Source: Bacillota bacterium
GTDB taxonomy: Bacteria > Bacillota > Clostridia > Lachnospirales > Lachnospiraceae
NCBI GenBank assembly: GCA_023415655.1
Contig: JAEZKD010000263.1
Span: 1 to 23,517, forward strand
Length of the DNA: 23,517 bases
Direction of reading: 5' to 3'
Each line of letters starts with the position of its first letter. Position 1 is the first letter of the stretch. Below, piece by piece: positions 7,685 to 15,560 of the stretch. Under the pieces are notes generated by a model, which was not told the origin of the DNA, did not search any database, and saw nothing but the letters and a program-made list of their open reading frames with translations. Position numbers and translations under genes: made by a program.

Positions 7685-8386
7685 ATGGAGGTGCTGACAA
7701 CGGAAAATCTTGCTAAGGATTTATTAGAAGAGTTAAACTGTGACACGGTATTTACAATTCCTTTCTTTGGTGGAATTGAAATTGTAGAATCTGTTGTTGT
7801 GACTTGGATTACAATGGCTGTCATACTCATTTTGTGCCTTATATTCGTACGTCATCTAAAAGTAGAGAACCCAGGAAAAAAACAGATTATACTCGAAACT
7901 GCCATCTCAGGAATTCATAACTTCTTCTCGAATATTTTAGGGGAGAATGGTAAAGAGTTCATTCCATACTTAATATCAGTAGCAATCTATATTGGTATAG
8001 CCAATCTCATTGGACTGTTTGGCTTTAAGCCACCCACAAAGGATTTGACCATTACAGTTGCACTTTCTGTTATGAGTATTGTGCTGATTGAATTCTCGGG
8101 GATATATAAAAAGGGAATCAAGAGGTGGTTCAAAGGCTTTGCAGAACCAATTGCGATTTTACTCCCAATCAATATCTTAGAAGTATTCATTCGTCCATTG
8201 TCTTTATGTATGCGTTTGTTCGGGAATGTACTTGGTGCGTTTGTAGTCATGGAACTGATTAAACTAATCGTTCCTGTATTATTACCAATTCCATTTAGTA
8301 TTTATTTTGATTTGTTTGATGGGCTGATTCAAGCATATGTTTTTGTGTTTCTAACTTCATTATTTATCAAAGAAGCGATGGAATAG
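7685..8386 (+). CDS. atpB: F1Fo ATP synthase subunit a
   Basis: A 233-residue polytopic membrane protein, the stator subunit of Fo that forms the ion half-channels. The C-terminal half has the diagnostic LSLCMRLFGNVLGAFVV, which contains the essential channel arginine, and the final QAYVFVFLTSLFIKEAME helix. A conserved membrane-helix pattern is seen from about residue 30. It is the first gene of the operon; no atpI/uncI precedes it. The start is ambiguous: the ATG at 7685 has a poor upstream ribosome site, while a strong GGAGGTG lies inside the first codons (7687-7693). The only well-placed downstream triplet is an ACG at 7700. I keep 7685 as the conventional start. Confidence 0.93.
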   Translation: MEVLTTENLAKDLLEELNCDTVFTIPFFGGIEIVESVVVTWITMAVILILCLIFVRHLKVENPGKKQIILETAISGIHNFFSNILGENGKEFIPYLISVAIYIGIANLIGLFGFKPPTKDLTITVALSVMSIVLIEFSGIYKKGIKRWFKGFAEPIAILLPINILEVFIRPLSLCMRLFGNVLGAFVVMELIKLIVPVLLPIPFSIYFDLFDGLIQAYVFVFLTSLFIKEAME

Positions 8387-8622
8387 TGTATGAAAATGGG
8401 GAAAAGATGAATGAAGGTAAATTAAAGTAGGTAAATCAATGCATGATAAGCAAAAGAGTGAATAGAAAGAGAAATTCAAGGGAAAATACATGGAGAATCA
8501 AGGAAAAATTACAAAAGAAAAATATGAAATATGTAGGAAATAGATCCAAAATTCAGAAGAAACAAGAAGCGGAATACGATCAGTGAAACATAACCCCAAT
8601 CTATCAAAAGGAGAACGAAAAC
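8387..8622 (+). other. purine-rich atpB-atpE spacer
   Basis: 236 bases without a convincing gene inside an otherwise tight operon. By direct count, 8401-8580 contains 44 pyrimidines in 180 bases, about 76% purine on the coding strand. I see no terminator, promoter or strong hairpin. A strong ribosome site (AAAAGGAG, 8606-8613) closes it. It may act as an unstructured translation enhancer or an mRNA processing region for atpE. Confidence 0.6.
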
Positions 8623-8847
8623 ATGACAACATTAATCGCAATTGGTGCAGGAATTGCAGTATTAACTGGTATTGGAGCAGGCATTGGAATTGGTATTGCA
8701 ACTGGTAAGGCAGCAGATGCAATTGCAAGACAACCAGAAGCAGAAGGTAAGATTAGAACTACATTATTGCTTGGTAGTGCGTTGGCTGAAGCAACAGCAA
8801 TTTACGGTTTTGTTATCGCATTATTAATCATTTTATTTTTAAAATAG
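8623..8847 (+). CDS. atpE: F1Fo ATP synthase subunit c (probably H+-coupled)
   Basis: A 74-residue hairpin proteolipid with two membrane helices joined by the polar loop ARQPEAEGK (residues 35-43). The ring of c subunits is the ion-driven rotor. The essential carboxylate is E56 in LAEATAIYG. Aligned to the Na+-type ring of Ilyobacter tartaricus (Q32, V63, E65, S66, T67, Y70; the same 33-residue Q-to-E spacing), this protein has I23 in place of Gln and A57 in place of Ser, but keeps T58 and Y61. Loss of the Gln and Ser ligands argues for H+ rather than Na+, although the retained Thr/Tyr makes it a mixed signature. Length and GxGxGxG helix packing are normal. AAAAGGAG upstream supports the start. 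Confidence 0.95.
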   Translation: MTTLIAIGAGIAVLTGIGAGIGIGIATGKAADAIARQPEAEGKIRTTLLLGSALAEATAIYGFVIALLIILFLK

Positions 8848-8946
8848 AGGATATAGGAAGCATAAGAAAATTATGTAAACTAGTTATCATCTAAATGAAA
8901 ACTCATACAAGACTACCTCACAGATTCAACTTGGAGGGAATTTATT

Positions 8947-9399
8947 ATGTTACATTTTGATTTAATCAATTTTATCATTACAATCATCAATCTATTGATT
9001 CTTTATGCAATCCTACGCAAGTTTTTAATTCATCCAGTCACTGAGATTATGGAAAAAAGAACGAATCTGATTCAAGATCAATTTTTAAAAGCACAAGAGG
9101 TCAATGATCAAGCCAATGCAGCCTTACAGACCTATGAGACAAAATTACAGGTAGCGAAGGAGGAAGCAGAAAGGATTCTGCAACAATCGAGAGAACAAGC
9201 ACAAAAAGAGTATCAAGATATGATGGAACAAGCAAAAGAGCGCATTGAAAAGATGCAAGAAAGAGCAAAAGATAATATGGAGCAGGAACGTGTAAAACTA
9301 TATCAGGAGATGAAGAGTCAGATTACCTCCTTAGCTATGACAGCTGCGGCTAAAATACTAGAAGAGACAGGAGAACAGCAACGTGGATCAGGTCGCTAA
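8947..9399 (+). CDS. atpF: F1Fo ATP synthase subunit b
   Basis: A 150-residue peripheral stalk subunit. One N-terminal membrane helix (residues ~5-25, FDLINFIITIINLLILYAIL) precedes a long charged coiled coil rich in Glu, Gln, Lys and Ala (residues ~35-140), which ties Fo to the delta subunit. TTGGAGGG at 8932-8939 fixes the start. It overlaps atpH by 17 bases, so the two are likely translationally coupled; they also meet physically in the stator. It is slightly shorter than many b subunits (about 156-170 residues). Confidence 0.93.
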   Translation: MLHFDLINFIITIINLLILYAILRKFLIHPVTEIMEKRTNLIQDQFLKAQEVNDQANAALQTYETKLQVAKEEAERILQQSREQAQKEYQDMMEQAKERIEKMQERAKDNMEQERVKLYQEMKSQITSLAMTAAAKILEETGEQQRGSGR

Positions 9400-9886
9400 C
9401 GTTTATGCAAAAGTACTATTGAGTCTAAACATACCAAGAGGCACCATACAAGAGGTAAGAGAACGCCTTGAAAAGGTACCTCAATTCTATGAAGTCTTGT
9501 TAAGTCCAAGGATTCCCCGTCAGAAGAAGCAAATCATAATTCAAAAAGTAATGCCAGAAAAGCTGCATCGTTTTTTCTATGTGTTATTAAAACATCGCAA
9601 GGAACAGAAGCTCTCTTTGATTATTAAAGCGTATGAGGAATTGACCGATTTGGCGGATGGAATAGTTACAGCTACGTTTTCTTATGCAAAGGAATCTGAC
9701 AAACAAAAGTTACCTCAGATTAATGAATTCCTAAAAGAACGCTATCAGGCAAAGGAAATCAGGATAACTACCATACATCAGCCAGAATTGATTGGTGGTT
9801 ATCAACTGAAGGTTAAGAATGAGGAATACGACCATAGCATTCGTGGATGTTTGCAACAACTTGAACAAAAAATAACCTGGAGATGA
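9383..9886 (+). CDS. atpH: F1Fo ATP synthase subunit delta (OSCP)
   Basis: A 167-residue OSCP/delta protein that links the b-subunit stalk to the top of the alpha3beta3 head. It starts with GTG at 9383, inside atpF, with AGGAG at 9369-9373. The N-terminal helical domain begins VANVYAKVLLSL, as expected (family: YAxAL). The C-terminal hallmark is HQPELIGGYQLKV followed by YDHSIRGCLQQLEQ. It is a little shorter than the typical ~178 residues. atpA starts four bases after its stop. Confidence 0.92.
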   Translation: MDQVANVYAKVLLSLNIPRGTIQEVRERLEKVPQFYEVLLSPRIPRQKKQIIIQKVMPEKLHRFFYVLLKHRKEQKLSLIIKAYEELTDLADGIVTATFSYAKESDKQKLPQINEFLKERYQAKEIRITTIHQPELIGGYQLKVKNEEYDHSIRGCLQQLEQKITWR

Positions 9887-9890
9887 GTTC

Positions 9891-11405
9891 GTGAATACAA
9901 TTAGTTCAGAAGATATTATATCGATTATTAGAAATGAAATTGAAGAGTTTGCATTTGATGAAAACGTAAAAGAGATAGGAACTGTCATCTGGGTCGGAGA
10001 TGGAATCGCAACGATTTATGGATTGGATCATGTGATGTATGGTGAAATCGTACTGTTTGAGAATGGAATCAAGGGACTTGTGCAAAACATCCAGTACAAT
10101 CAGATTGGGTGTTTGATCTTAGGTAAGGATACGTTAATTAAAGAGGGAGACAAGGTTACACGTACGAAAAAGCGTGCTGGACTACCTGTCTCTGAAGCTT
10201 ATCTCGGTAGAGTCGTAAATGCACTTGGTGAACCGATGGATGGAAAAGGAAAAATTGAAGCAACTACGTATCGTTCCCTGGAGGAAGAGGCTCCTAGTAT
10301 TGTGGAACGCCAGTCCGTTAATGAACCTCTACAGACTGGAATACTTGCCATCGATTCGATGTTTCCGATTGGTCGTGGGCAACGTGAATTAATCATTGGT
10401 GATCGTCAGACGGGTAAATCAGCAATTGCAGTGGATACGATGATCAATCAAAAGAATCAAAATATGATATGTATCTATGTAGCAATTGGTCAAAAGGCAT
10501 CCACAGTAGCACAGTTGGTATCGACGTTAACCAAGCATGAAGCAATGGAATATACGACAATTTTTATGGCTACTGCAAGTGATTCAGCTTCCTTACAGTA
10601 TATCATACCTTATTCAGCGACTGCTTTGGCTGAGTACTTTATGTATCAGGGGAAATCGGTGTTTATTGTATATGATGATTTGTCAAAGCACGCGGTTGCC
10701 TATCGTGCGATTTCCCTATTATTAGAACGTTCCCCAGGACGAGAGGCTTATCCAGGGGATGTATTCTATCTTCATTCTCGGCTTTTGGAACGGTCTGCAA
10801 AGCTTAGAGAAGATCTCGGTGGTGGTTCAATTACTGCCATGCCAATCATTGAAACGCTGGCAGGAGATGTCTCTGCGTATATTCCGACCAATGTAATTTC
10901 AATTACCGATGGACAAATCTTCTTAGAAAGTGATTTGTTCTTTTCCGGCTTTCGCCCAGCAGTCAATGTTGGTTTATCGGTATCACGTGTAGGTGGTGCT
11001 GCTCAGACCAAAGCGATGAAGAAAGCGACTGGGTCGATTCGTATTGATCTGGCACAGTATCGTGAGATGGAGGTATTTACACAGTTTAGCTCTGACTTAG
11101 ATGAAACGACAAAGGAGCAGCTACAATATGGTAGAAGTTTGATGGAGCTATTAAAACAGCCACAATATCATCCTCTGTCGCTACAAGACGAAATTATTAC
11201 ATTATGTGTTGCTTCTCATAAGCTAATCATGGATGTCGAAGTAAAAAAAATCAAAGAATTTCAACAAAGCTTGCTTTTATTCTTTGCGACAGAGCATCCA
11301 GAAATTGGACAAACAATAGAAGAAGAAAAGCAATTGTCGGAGGAATTGATTCAATCCATTGTTATCTTCGCACAGGGATATAAAAGTAGGTGGTTGCATG
11401 GCTAA
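9891..11405 (+). CDS. atpA: F1Fo ATP synthase subunit alpha
   Basis: A 504-residue non-catalytic nucleotide-binding subunit of the F1 head. The Walker A motif GDRQTGKS is at residues 170-177, and the Walker B region IVYDDLSKHAVAYR is intact. R366 in LSVSRVGGAAQTKAM is the arginine that reaches into the catalytic site of the neighbouring beta. The N-terminal beta-barrel crown (~25-95) is present. The start is GTG at 9891 with GGAGATGAG upstream. Length is normal. Its stop overlaps the atpG start by eight bases. Confidence 0.96.
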   Translation: MNTISSEDIISIIRNEIEEFAFDENVKEIGTVIWVGDGIATIYGLDHVMYGEIVLFENGIKGLVQNIQYNQIGCLILGKDTLIKEGDKVTRTKKRAGLPVSEAYLGRVVNALGEPMDGKGKIEATTYRSLEEEAPSIVERQSVNEPLQTGILAIDSMFPIGRGQRELIIGDRQTGKSAIAVDTMINQKNQNMICIYVAIGQKASTVAQLVSTLTKHEAMEYTTIFMATASDSASLQYIIPYSATALAEYFMYQGKSVFIVYDDLSKHAVAYRAISLLLERSPGREAYPGDVFYLHSRLLERSAKLREDLGGGSITAMPIIETLAGDVSAYIPTNVISITDGQIFLESDLFFSGFRPAVNVGLSVSRVGGAAQTKAMKKATGSIRIDLAQYREMEVFTQFSSDLDETTKEQLQYGRSLMELLKQPQYHPLSLQDEIITLCVASHKLIMDVEVKKIKEFQQSLLLFFATEHPEIGQTIEEEKQLSEELIQSIVIFAQGYKSRWLHG

Positions 11406-12294
11406 CACAAAAGATTTGCAACATCGAATCAAAAGCATTAAGGATACGATGAAAATTACAAGTGCTATGTTTTTGATTTCTTCTGCTAAACTGAAAAAAG
11501 CAAAAAGTGATCTCGACAATACAGAACCCTATTTTATTAAGCTACAATTAACCATTAGTCGGTTACTAAGACATCTACCTGAGATGAATCATCCTTTTTT
11601 TGAGGAACATACAAAGGATGGGAAAAAGCTTGGATTAATAGTAATTAGTGCAGATAAAGGCTTGGCAGGAGCTTATAATCATAACGTGTTTCAATTGGCA
11701 CAACAGGAAATGGATGCAAATCCACAGACGGTCGTTTTTGTCTTAGGAGAGCTTGGTAGACAATACTTTGAACGGAAAGGGATCACAATCGACACCCAAT
11801 TTCACTATACGGTTCAAAATCCAACGATGAGTCGAGCTAGGAGGATTGCAGACCATATGATTACTCTATTCTTAAGCCATGAACTGGATGAGATTCATAT
11901 TATTTATACAAGGCTTGTCAATGCTGTCACTACGGAAGCAGTGATGGTGCCACTATTACCTTTAAAACGTGTCGATTTCCATGGTCCAATGACAAGTGGA
12001 ATTTTGTTAGAAGAATTGGTATTACTACCATCGCCAGAAGCAGTTATGGATTCCATTGTTATGAATTACATCACAGGATTTATCTATGGTGCACTTGTAT
12101 TATCTTATTGCAGTGAACAAAATTCACGCATGATAGCAATGGAGGGTGCAACCAAGAGTGCAAAGAAGATGTTGGCAGAATTATCGCTTCTATACAGTCG
12201 TATGCGTCAGGCGGCAATCACACAAGAAATTACGGAAGTGGTTGGTGGTGCAAAGGCCTTGAAGAGAAAAAAACAGCAGCAGGAAGGCAGATAG
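11398..12294 (+). CDS. atpG: F1Fo ATP synthase subunit gamma
   Basis: A 298-residue central-shaft subunit. The N-terminal helix has LQHRIKSIKDTMKITSAM (family: RIKSIKNTxKITxAM) and the C-terminal helix has MEGATKSAKKMLAEL and ITQEITEVVGGAKAL; these two form the rotating coiled coil in the alpha3beta3 cavity. I place the start at the ATG at 11398, which has TAGGTGG upstream and overlaps atpA by eight bases, rather than at an in-frame ATG at 11359 inside atpA. The N-terminal helix departs somewhat from consensus (MFLISSAKLKKAK instead of MxMVSxAKLRKA), and the middle domain is divergent, as usual for gamma. Confidence 0.94.
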   Translation: MANTKDLQHRIKSIKDTMKITSAMFLISSAKLKKAKSDLDNTEPYFIKLQLTISRLLRHLPEMNHPFFEEHTKDGKKLGLIVISADKGLAGAYNHNVFQLAQQEMDANPQTVVFVLGELGRQYFERKGITIDTQFHYTVQNPTMSRARRIADHMITLFLSHELDEIHIIYTRLVNAVTTEAVMVPLLPLKRVDFHGPMTSGILLEELVLLPSPEAVMDSIVMNYITGFIYGALVLSYCSEQNSRMIAMEGATKSAKKMLAELSLLYSRMRQAAITQEITEVVGGAKALKRKKQQQEGR

Positions 12295-12297
12295 AAA

Positions 12298-13701
12298 ATG
12301 GAAAAGGGAAAAATTGTTCAGGTGTTAGGGCCTGTGATTGACGTTGAATTTGAACAGATGGACCTTCCATGCATCAAAGATGCTTTGCTTGTGGAGCAGC
12401 ATGGAAAGCAGTGCGTTATGGAGGTGGCACAGCATATTGGTAATAAAACCGTACGTTGTATTATGCTACATTCGAGCGAAGGGTTATCAAAGGATATGGA
12501 GGTGGTTGCAACTGGCTCAGGAATTCAGGTACCAGTTGGGAAAGAAACCTTAGGACGATTATTTAATGTTTTAGGTCAAGTAATTGATGATGAACCAAAC
12601 CTAGAGGGTACAAAACAGTGGTGCATTCACCGAGATCCCCCAGCGTTTGAAGACCAAAGTCCTGCGGTGGAACTTTTGGAAACTGGAATCAAGGTCATTG
12701 ATTTGCTAGCTCCTTATGCAAAAGGTGGTAAAATCGGTTTGTTTGGTGGAGCAGGTGTAGGTAAAACCGTGTTGATTCAGGAGTTGATTCGAAACATAGC
12801 AACCGAGCATGGCGGTTATTCCATATTTACGGGTGTTGGTGAGCGTTCGAGAGAGGGAAATGACCTTTGGAAAGAGATGAAGGAGTCTGGAGTGCTAAAG
12901 AAGACGGCACTTGTCTTTGGTCAGATGAATGAATCGCCAGGAGCTCGTATGCGAGTCGCACAAACTGGTCTTACGATGGCAGAATATTTTCGGGATGAAG
13001 AACATAAGGATGTTTTACTGTTTATCGACAATATTTACCGTTATGTACAAGCTGGTGCTGAGGTATCTGCATTGCTTGGACGTATGCCATCTGCTGTTGG
13101 ATATCAACCAACGCTTGCAACGGAAGTTGGTGAATTGCAGGAAAGAATCACATCGACAAAGCAAGGCTCGGTTACTTCCGTGCAAGCGGTTTATGTGCCT
13201 GCTGACGATCTGACAGATCCAGCACCAGCAACTACCTTTGCCCATTTGGATGCAACCACAGTATTATCGCGTAAGATTGTAGAACAAGGAATCTATCCAG
13301 CAGTTGATCCTCTCGAATCCAATTCAAGAATCTTAGAGGCTAGCGTCGTTGGTGAAGAGCATTATGAGACTGCACGTAGGGTACAAGAGATGCTACAAAA
13401 ATACAAGGAACTCCAAGATATTATCGCAATCCTTGGGATGGAGGAGTTATCGGAGGAAGATCGAATTGTAGTATATCGTGCTCGAAAAATACAAAAATTC
13501 CTGTCTCAACCGTTCTTTGTTGCAGAGAATTTTACAGGAGTGAAGGGGCGTTATGTACCAATCAAAGATACCATTAAAGGCTTTCAAGCGATTATCGATG
13601 GGAAGATGGATGATTATCCAGAGGCAGCGTTCTTTCAGGTTGGAACCATTGAGGAAGTAATTGAAAAAGCAAAGAGCTTAGCACCAAAAGGAGCGGAATA
13701 A
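12298..13701 (+). CDS. atpD: F1Fo ATP synthase subunit beta
   Basis: The 467-residue catalytic subunit. Walker A is GGAGVGKT (150-157). The catalytic glutamate segment GERSREGND has E182 and R183. The Walker B region reads LLFIDNIYRYVQAGAEVSALLGR, where most bacteria have DNIFRFTQAGSEVS, so it is slightly divergent but functional-looking. The DELSEED lever appears as EELSEED, which contacts gamma and epsilon. The start is three bases after atpG, with the ribosome site in the AAGGCAG/AGAAA stretch. Length is normal (460-470). Confidence 0.96.
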   Translation: MEKGKIVQVLGPVIDVEFEQMDLPCIKDALLVEQHGKQCVMEVAQHIGNKTVRCIMLHSSEGLSKDMEVVATGSGIQVPVGKETLGRLFNVLGQVIDDEPNLEGTKQWCIHRDPPAFEDQSPAVELLETGIKVIDLLAPYAKGGKIGLFGGAGVGKTVLIQELIRNIATEHGGYSIFTGVGERSREGNDLWKEMKESGVLKKTALVFGQMNESPGARMRVAQTGLTMAEYFRDEEHKDVLLFIDNIYRYVQAGAEVSALLGRMPSAVGYQPTLATEVGELQERITSTKQGSVTSVQAVYVPADDLTDPAPATTFAHLDATTVLSRKIVEQGIYPAVDPLESNSRILEASVVGEEHYETARRVQEMLQKYKELQDIIAILGMEELSEEDRIVVYRARKIQKFLSQPFFVAENFTGVKGRYVPIKDTIKGFQAIIDGKMDDYPEAAFFQVGTIEEVIEKAKSLAPKGAE

Positions 13702-13702
13702 G

Positions 13703-14113
13703 ATGGCATCAACATTTTGGTTAAATGTCGTTGCAAGCGATAAAGTGTTCTATGGAGGAATGTGCAAACAGTTAATTATTCCAACACTGGATGGGGAGAA
13801 AGGCATTCTAGCTCATCATGAAGCAACGATGATTGCAGTCAAGGTTGGCGAAGCAAGATTTCTAAAAGAGGATGATACGTGGGTACCCGTAATGGTTGGA
13901 TCTGGGTTTGCTCAAATGATCAATAACCGTGCTACGTTACTGGTAGAAACTGCAGAAAGTCACGAAGAGATTAAGTTACGACGTGAAAATGAAGCAATGG
14001 AACATGCAAAGGAGCAACAGCGACAAAAGAGCAGCATCCAACAGCATTATCAAAACCATGCGATTCTAGCTCGTGCAACCAAAGAACTGAAAAAAACAAA
14101 ACGTCATTCGTAA
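13703..14113 (+). CDS. atpC: F1Fo ATP synthase subunit epsilon
   Basis: A 136-residue subunit at the base of the central shaft; in many bacteria it couples or inhibits the motor. The N-terminal ten-strand sandwich is visible (LNVVASDKVFYGG, IPTLDGEKGILAHHEATMIAVKVG; the latter is the family hallmark GxxGILxxHxP-like). The C-terminal helical hairpin (~88-130) is charged and Gln-rich. It is the last gene of the operon, beginning two bases after the atpD stop with GGAGCGGAATAAG as ribosome site. A terminator overlaps its end. Confidence 0.93.
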   Translation: MASTFWLNVVASDKVFYGGMCKQLIIPTLDGEKGILAHHEATMIAVKVGEARFLKEDDTWVPVMVGSGFAQMINNRATLLVETAESHEEIKLRRENEAMEHAKEQQRQKSSIQQHYQNHAILARATKELKKTKRHS

Positions 14114-14132
14114 TCGATACGGATGACGTTTT
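14098..14132 (+). terminator. terminator of the atp operon
   Basis: AAAACGTCATTCG (14098-14110) pairs with CGGATGACGTTTT (14120-14132) over a nine-base loop, with one wobble pair. It includes the atpC stop codon. The T-run is short (TTTTCT), and the A-run on the other side could serve a leftward transcript. Confidence 0.7.
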
Positions 14133-14158
14133 CTATCTTGTATTATCTTAAATGGTTT

Positions 14159-14288
14159 AACAGTTCATCTAAGGTATAATAATTCATCTAAGGTATAACA
14201 GTTTACCTAAGGTATAACAGTTTATCAAGATATAACAGTTTATCAAGGTATAAAAGTTAACCTAACGTATAAAAGTTCAACAGAATGT
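14159..14288. repeat. imperfect 18-19 bp tandem repeat array (about 7 units)
   Basis: Units begin at 14159, 14178, 14197, 14216, 14234, 14252 and 14271, each 18-19 bases, with a core close to AACAGTTTATCTAAGGTAT. The first five are very similar; the last two are more diverged. The array fills the gap between the atp terminator and the stop codon of the convergent aldo/keto reductase. There is no spacer diversity and no open frame. Confidence 0.85.
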
Positions 14289-14298
14289 AACTTGTATA

Positions 14299-15111
14299 CT
14301 AAAAGTTAAAATTATCTGGATCTGAGCAAAAGCGTTTCGTTCCTGTCATGGAAGATATAAATGCCATATCAGCTTCACTTAATTCAAAATCAAAAACCTC
14401 GAAATTTTCTTTGATTCTGCTTGGAGTCACTGATTTTGGTATCACAGTAACACCATTTTGTATGTTCCATCGAAGGGATACTTGAGCAGCAGTTTTCCCG
14501 TATTTCTTACCGATTTCTGCCAACATAGGAGTATTCGTTAATTCACCACGTAACAAAGGTGTATGAGCCTGAGGAGTAATGCCTTTTTCTTTACAATACT
14601 TGATTAATTCGGCTTGGTTATATAATGGATGGCATTCAAATTGGTTCACTGCTGGTACAATACCGGTGGTTTCTAACAAGCTATCCAAATGATGAGGTAA
14701 GAAGTTACTTACTCCAATTGCTTTTGCTCTGCCAGATTCATATATCTTTTCAAGTATCTTCCAGGATTTGTGGAAGCTTTCCTTGACTGGCCAATGGATC
14801 AGATAAAGATCTACATATTCCATATCAAGCTTTTCTAGGCTTCGTTCAAAGGCTCCCAAAGCATCATCTTTTCTTTGCGCATCATTCCAAAGCTTTGTAG
14901 TAACAAAGATTTCTTCTCTTGGTATCTGACTTTCTTTGATTGCTTTGCCAACGGATTCTTCATTTCCATAAGCGGCAGCAGTGTCAATTAATCGGTATCC
15001 ACAGGATAAGGCGGAGAGAATCGCTTGCTCAGCTTCCCCTTCCTTAATTACCTTAAAAACTCCAAGCCCAAGAATAGGCATATCTATACCATTATTAAGT
15101 GTTACGTTCAT
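14299..15111 (-). CDS. aldo/keto reductase (AKR, 2,5-diketogluconate reductase-like)
   Basis: A 270-residue NADPH-dependent TIM-barrel reductase of the small-AKR type. The catalytic tetrad is visible: D43 and Y48 in LIDTAAAYGNE, K73 in TTKLW and H106 in LIHWP. The NADPH-binding end has VIPKSVTPSRIKENFEVFDFEL. Such enzymes reduce aldehydes, methylglyoxal-type dicarbonyls and keto-sugars; the specific substrate is unknown. It has its own promoter (15155-15183, minus) and the ribosome site TTGGAGGA. It lies just downstream of, and on the same strand as, an HxlR regulator, which suggests joint control in an aldehyde/electrophile response (inference). Confidence 0.9.
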   Translation of the reverse strand: MNVTLNNGIDMPILGLGVFKVIKEGEAEQAILSALSCGYRLIDTAAAYGNEESVGKAIKESQIPREEIFVTTKLWNDAQRKDDALGAFERSLEKLDMEYVDLYLIHWPVKESFHKSWKILEKIYESGRAKAIGVSNFLPHHLDSLLETTGIVPAVNQFECHPLYNQAELIKYCKEKGITPQAHTPLLRGELTNTPMLAEIGKKYGKTAAQVSLRWNIQNGVTVIPKSVTPSRIKENFEVFDFELSEADMAFISSMTGTKRFCSDPDNFNF

Positions 15112-15154
15112 AAGATTCCTCCAATTCTGTGTATGTAAATTAATAGGTAAAATA

Positions 15155-15183
15155 ATGATAAAATGTATTTATAGGAATGTCAA
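15155..15183 (-). promoter_or_regulatory. promoter of the aldo/keto reductase gene
   Basis: Read on the minus strand: TTGACA (15183-15178), 17 bases, TATCAT (15160-15155). It lies 44 bases before the start at 15111, between the HxlR stop and the reductase, so the reductase can be expressed on its own. Confidence 0.75.
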
Positions 15184-15202
15184 TATTAGTAATGATCACA
15201 AC

Positions 15203-15544
15203 TTATCTTTCTTTGTTATCTCCATGTAATTCCTCTAAATGTACAATGTGCGATTGTCCCCAACGATTCATTTCGAGTAAGATAGGAATCAAGCCTTTTC
15301 CATACTCAGTCATCGAATATTCTACTTTTGGTGGTACTTCAGCATACACTTTTCTATGAAGGATATCATGATATTCCAATTCTCGAAGCTGAGTGGTGAG
15401 CATTTTTTTCGTAACATTAGGAATCAGACGTTGCAACTCACTAAATCGTAAGGTCTCATGTTGAATCAAATGATATAAAATTACAGGCTTCCACTTACCA
15501 ACAAGGATTTCTAATGCTGCTTCCACTTTACAACTACTTAACAT
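15203..15544 (-). CDS. HxlR/DUF24-family winged-helix regulator
   Basis: A 113-residue MarR-like regulator of the HxlR (DUF24) family. Hallmarks: CKVEAALEILVGKWKPVILYHL at the N-terminus (read as KVEAALEILVGKWK and VILYHL), RFSELQRLIPNVTKKMLTTQLRELE as the DNA-reading helix region, and KVEYSMTEYGKGL as the wing. Cys5 sits where redox-sensing members such as YodB, CatR and HypR of Bacillus have their reactive cysteine, which is modified by quinones, diamide or aldehydes. It is divergent from the VOC protein at 15790 and upstream of the reductase, so it probably controls one or both, and itself. The ribosome site is GGAGGG. Confidence 0.9.
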   Translation of the reverse strand: MLSSCKVEAALEILVGKWKPVILYHLIQHETLRFSELQRLIPNVTKKMLTTQLRELEYHDILHRKVYAEVPPKVEYSMTEYGKGLIPILLEMNRWGQSHIVHLEELHGDNKER

Positions 15545-15560
15545 AGTATTCCCTCCTCAC

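Noticed and set aside
8390..8586. A chain of tiny open frames (6-20 codons at 8390, 8407, 8439, 8490, 8524) in the atpB-atpE spacer
   Set aside because: No good ribosome sites, no recognisable protein, and the K/E/N-rich content follows from A-rich DNA. I treat it as a noncoding spacer.
12929..13245. Open frames on both strands inside the beta subunit gene
   Set aside because: Shadows of the highly conserved atpD reading frame.
14159..14288. CRISPR-like array
   Set aside because: Units are 18-19 bases and directly adjacent, with no unique spacers and no cas genes nearby.
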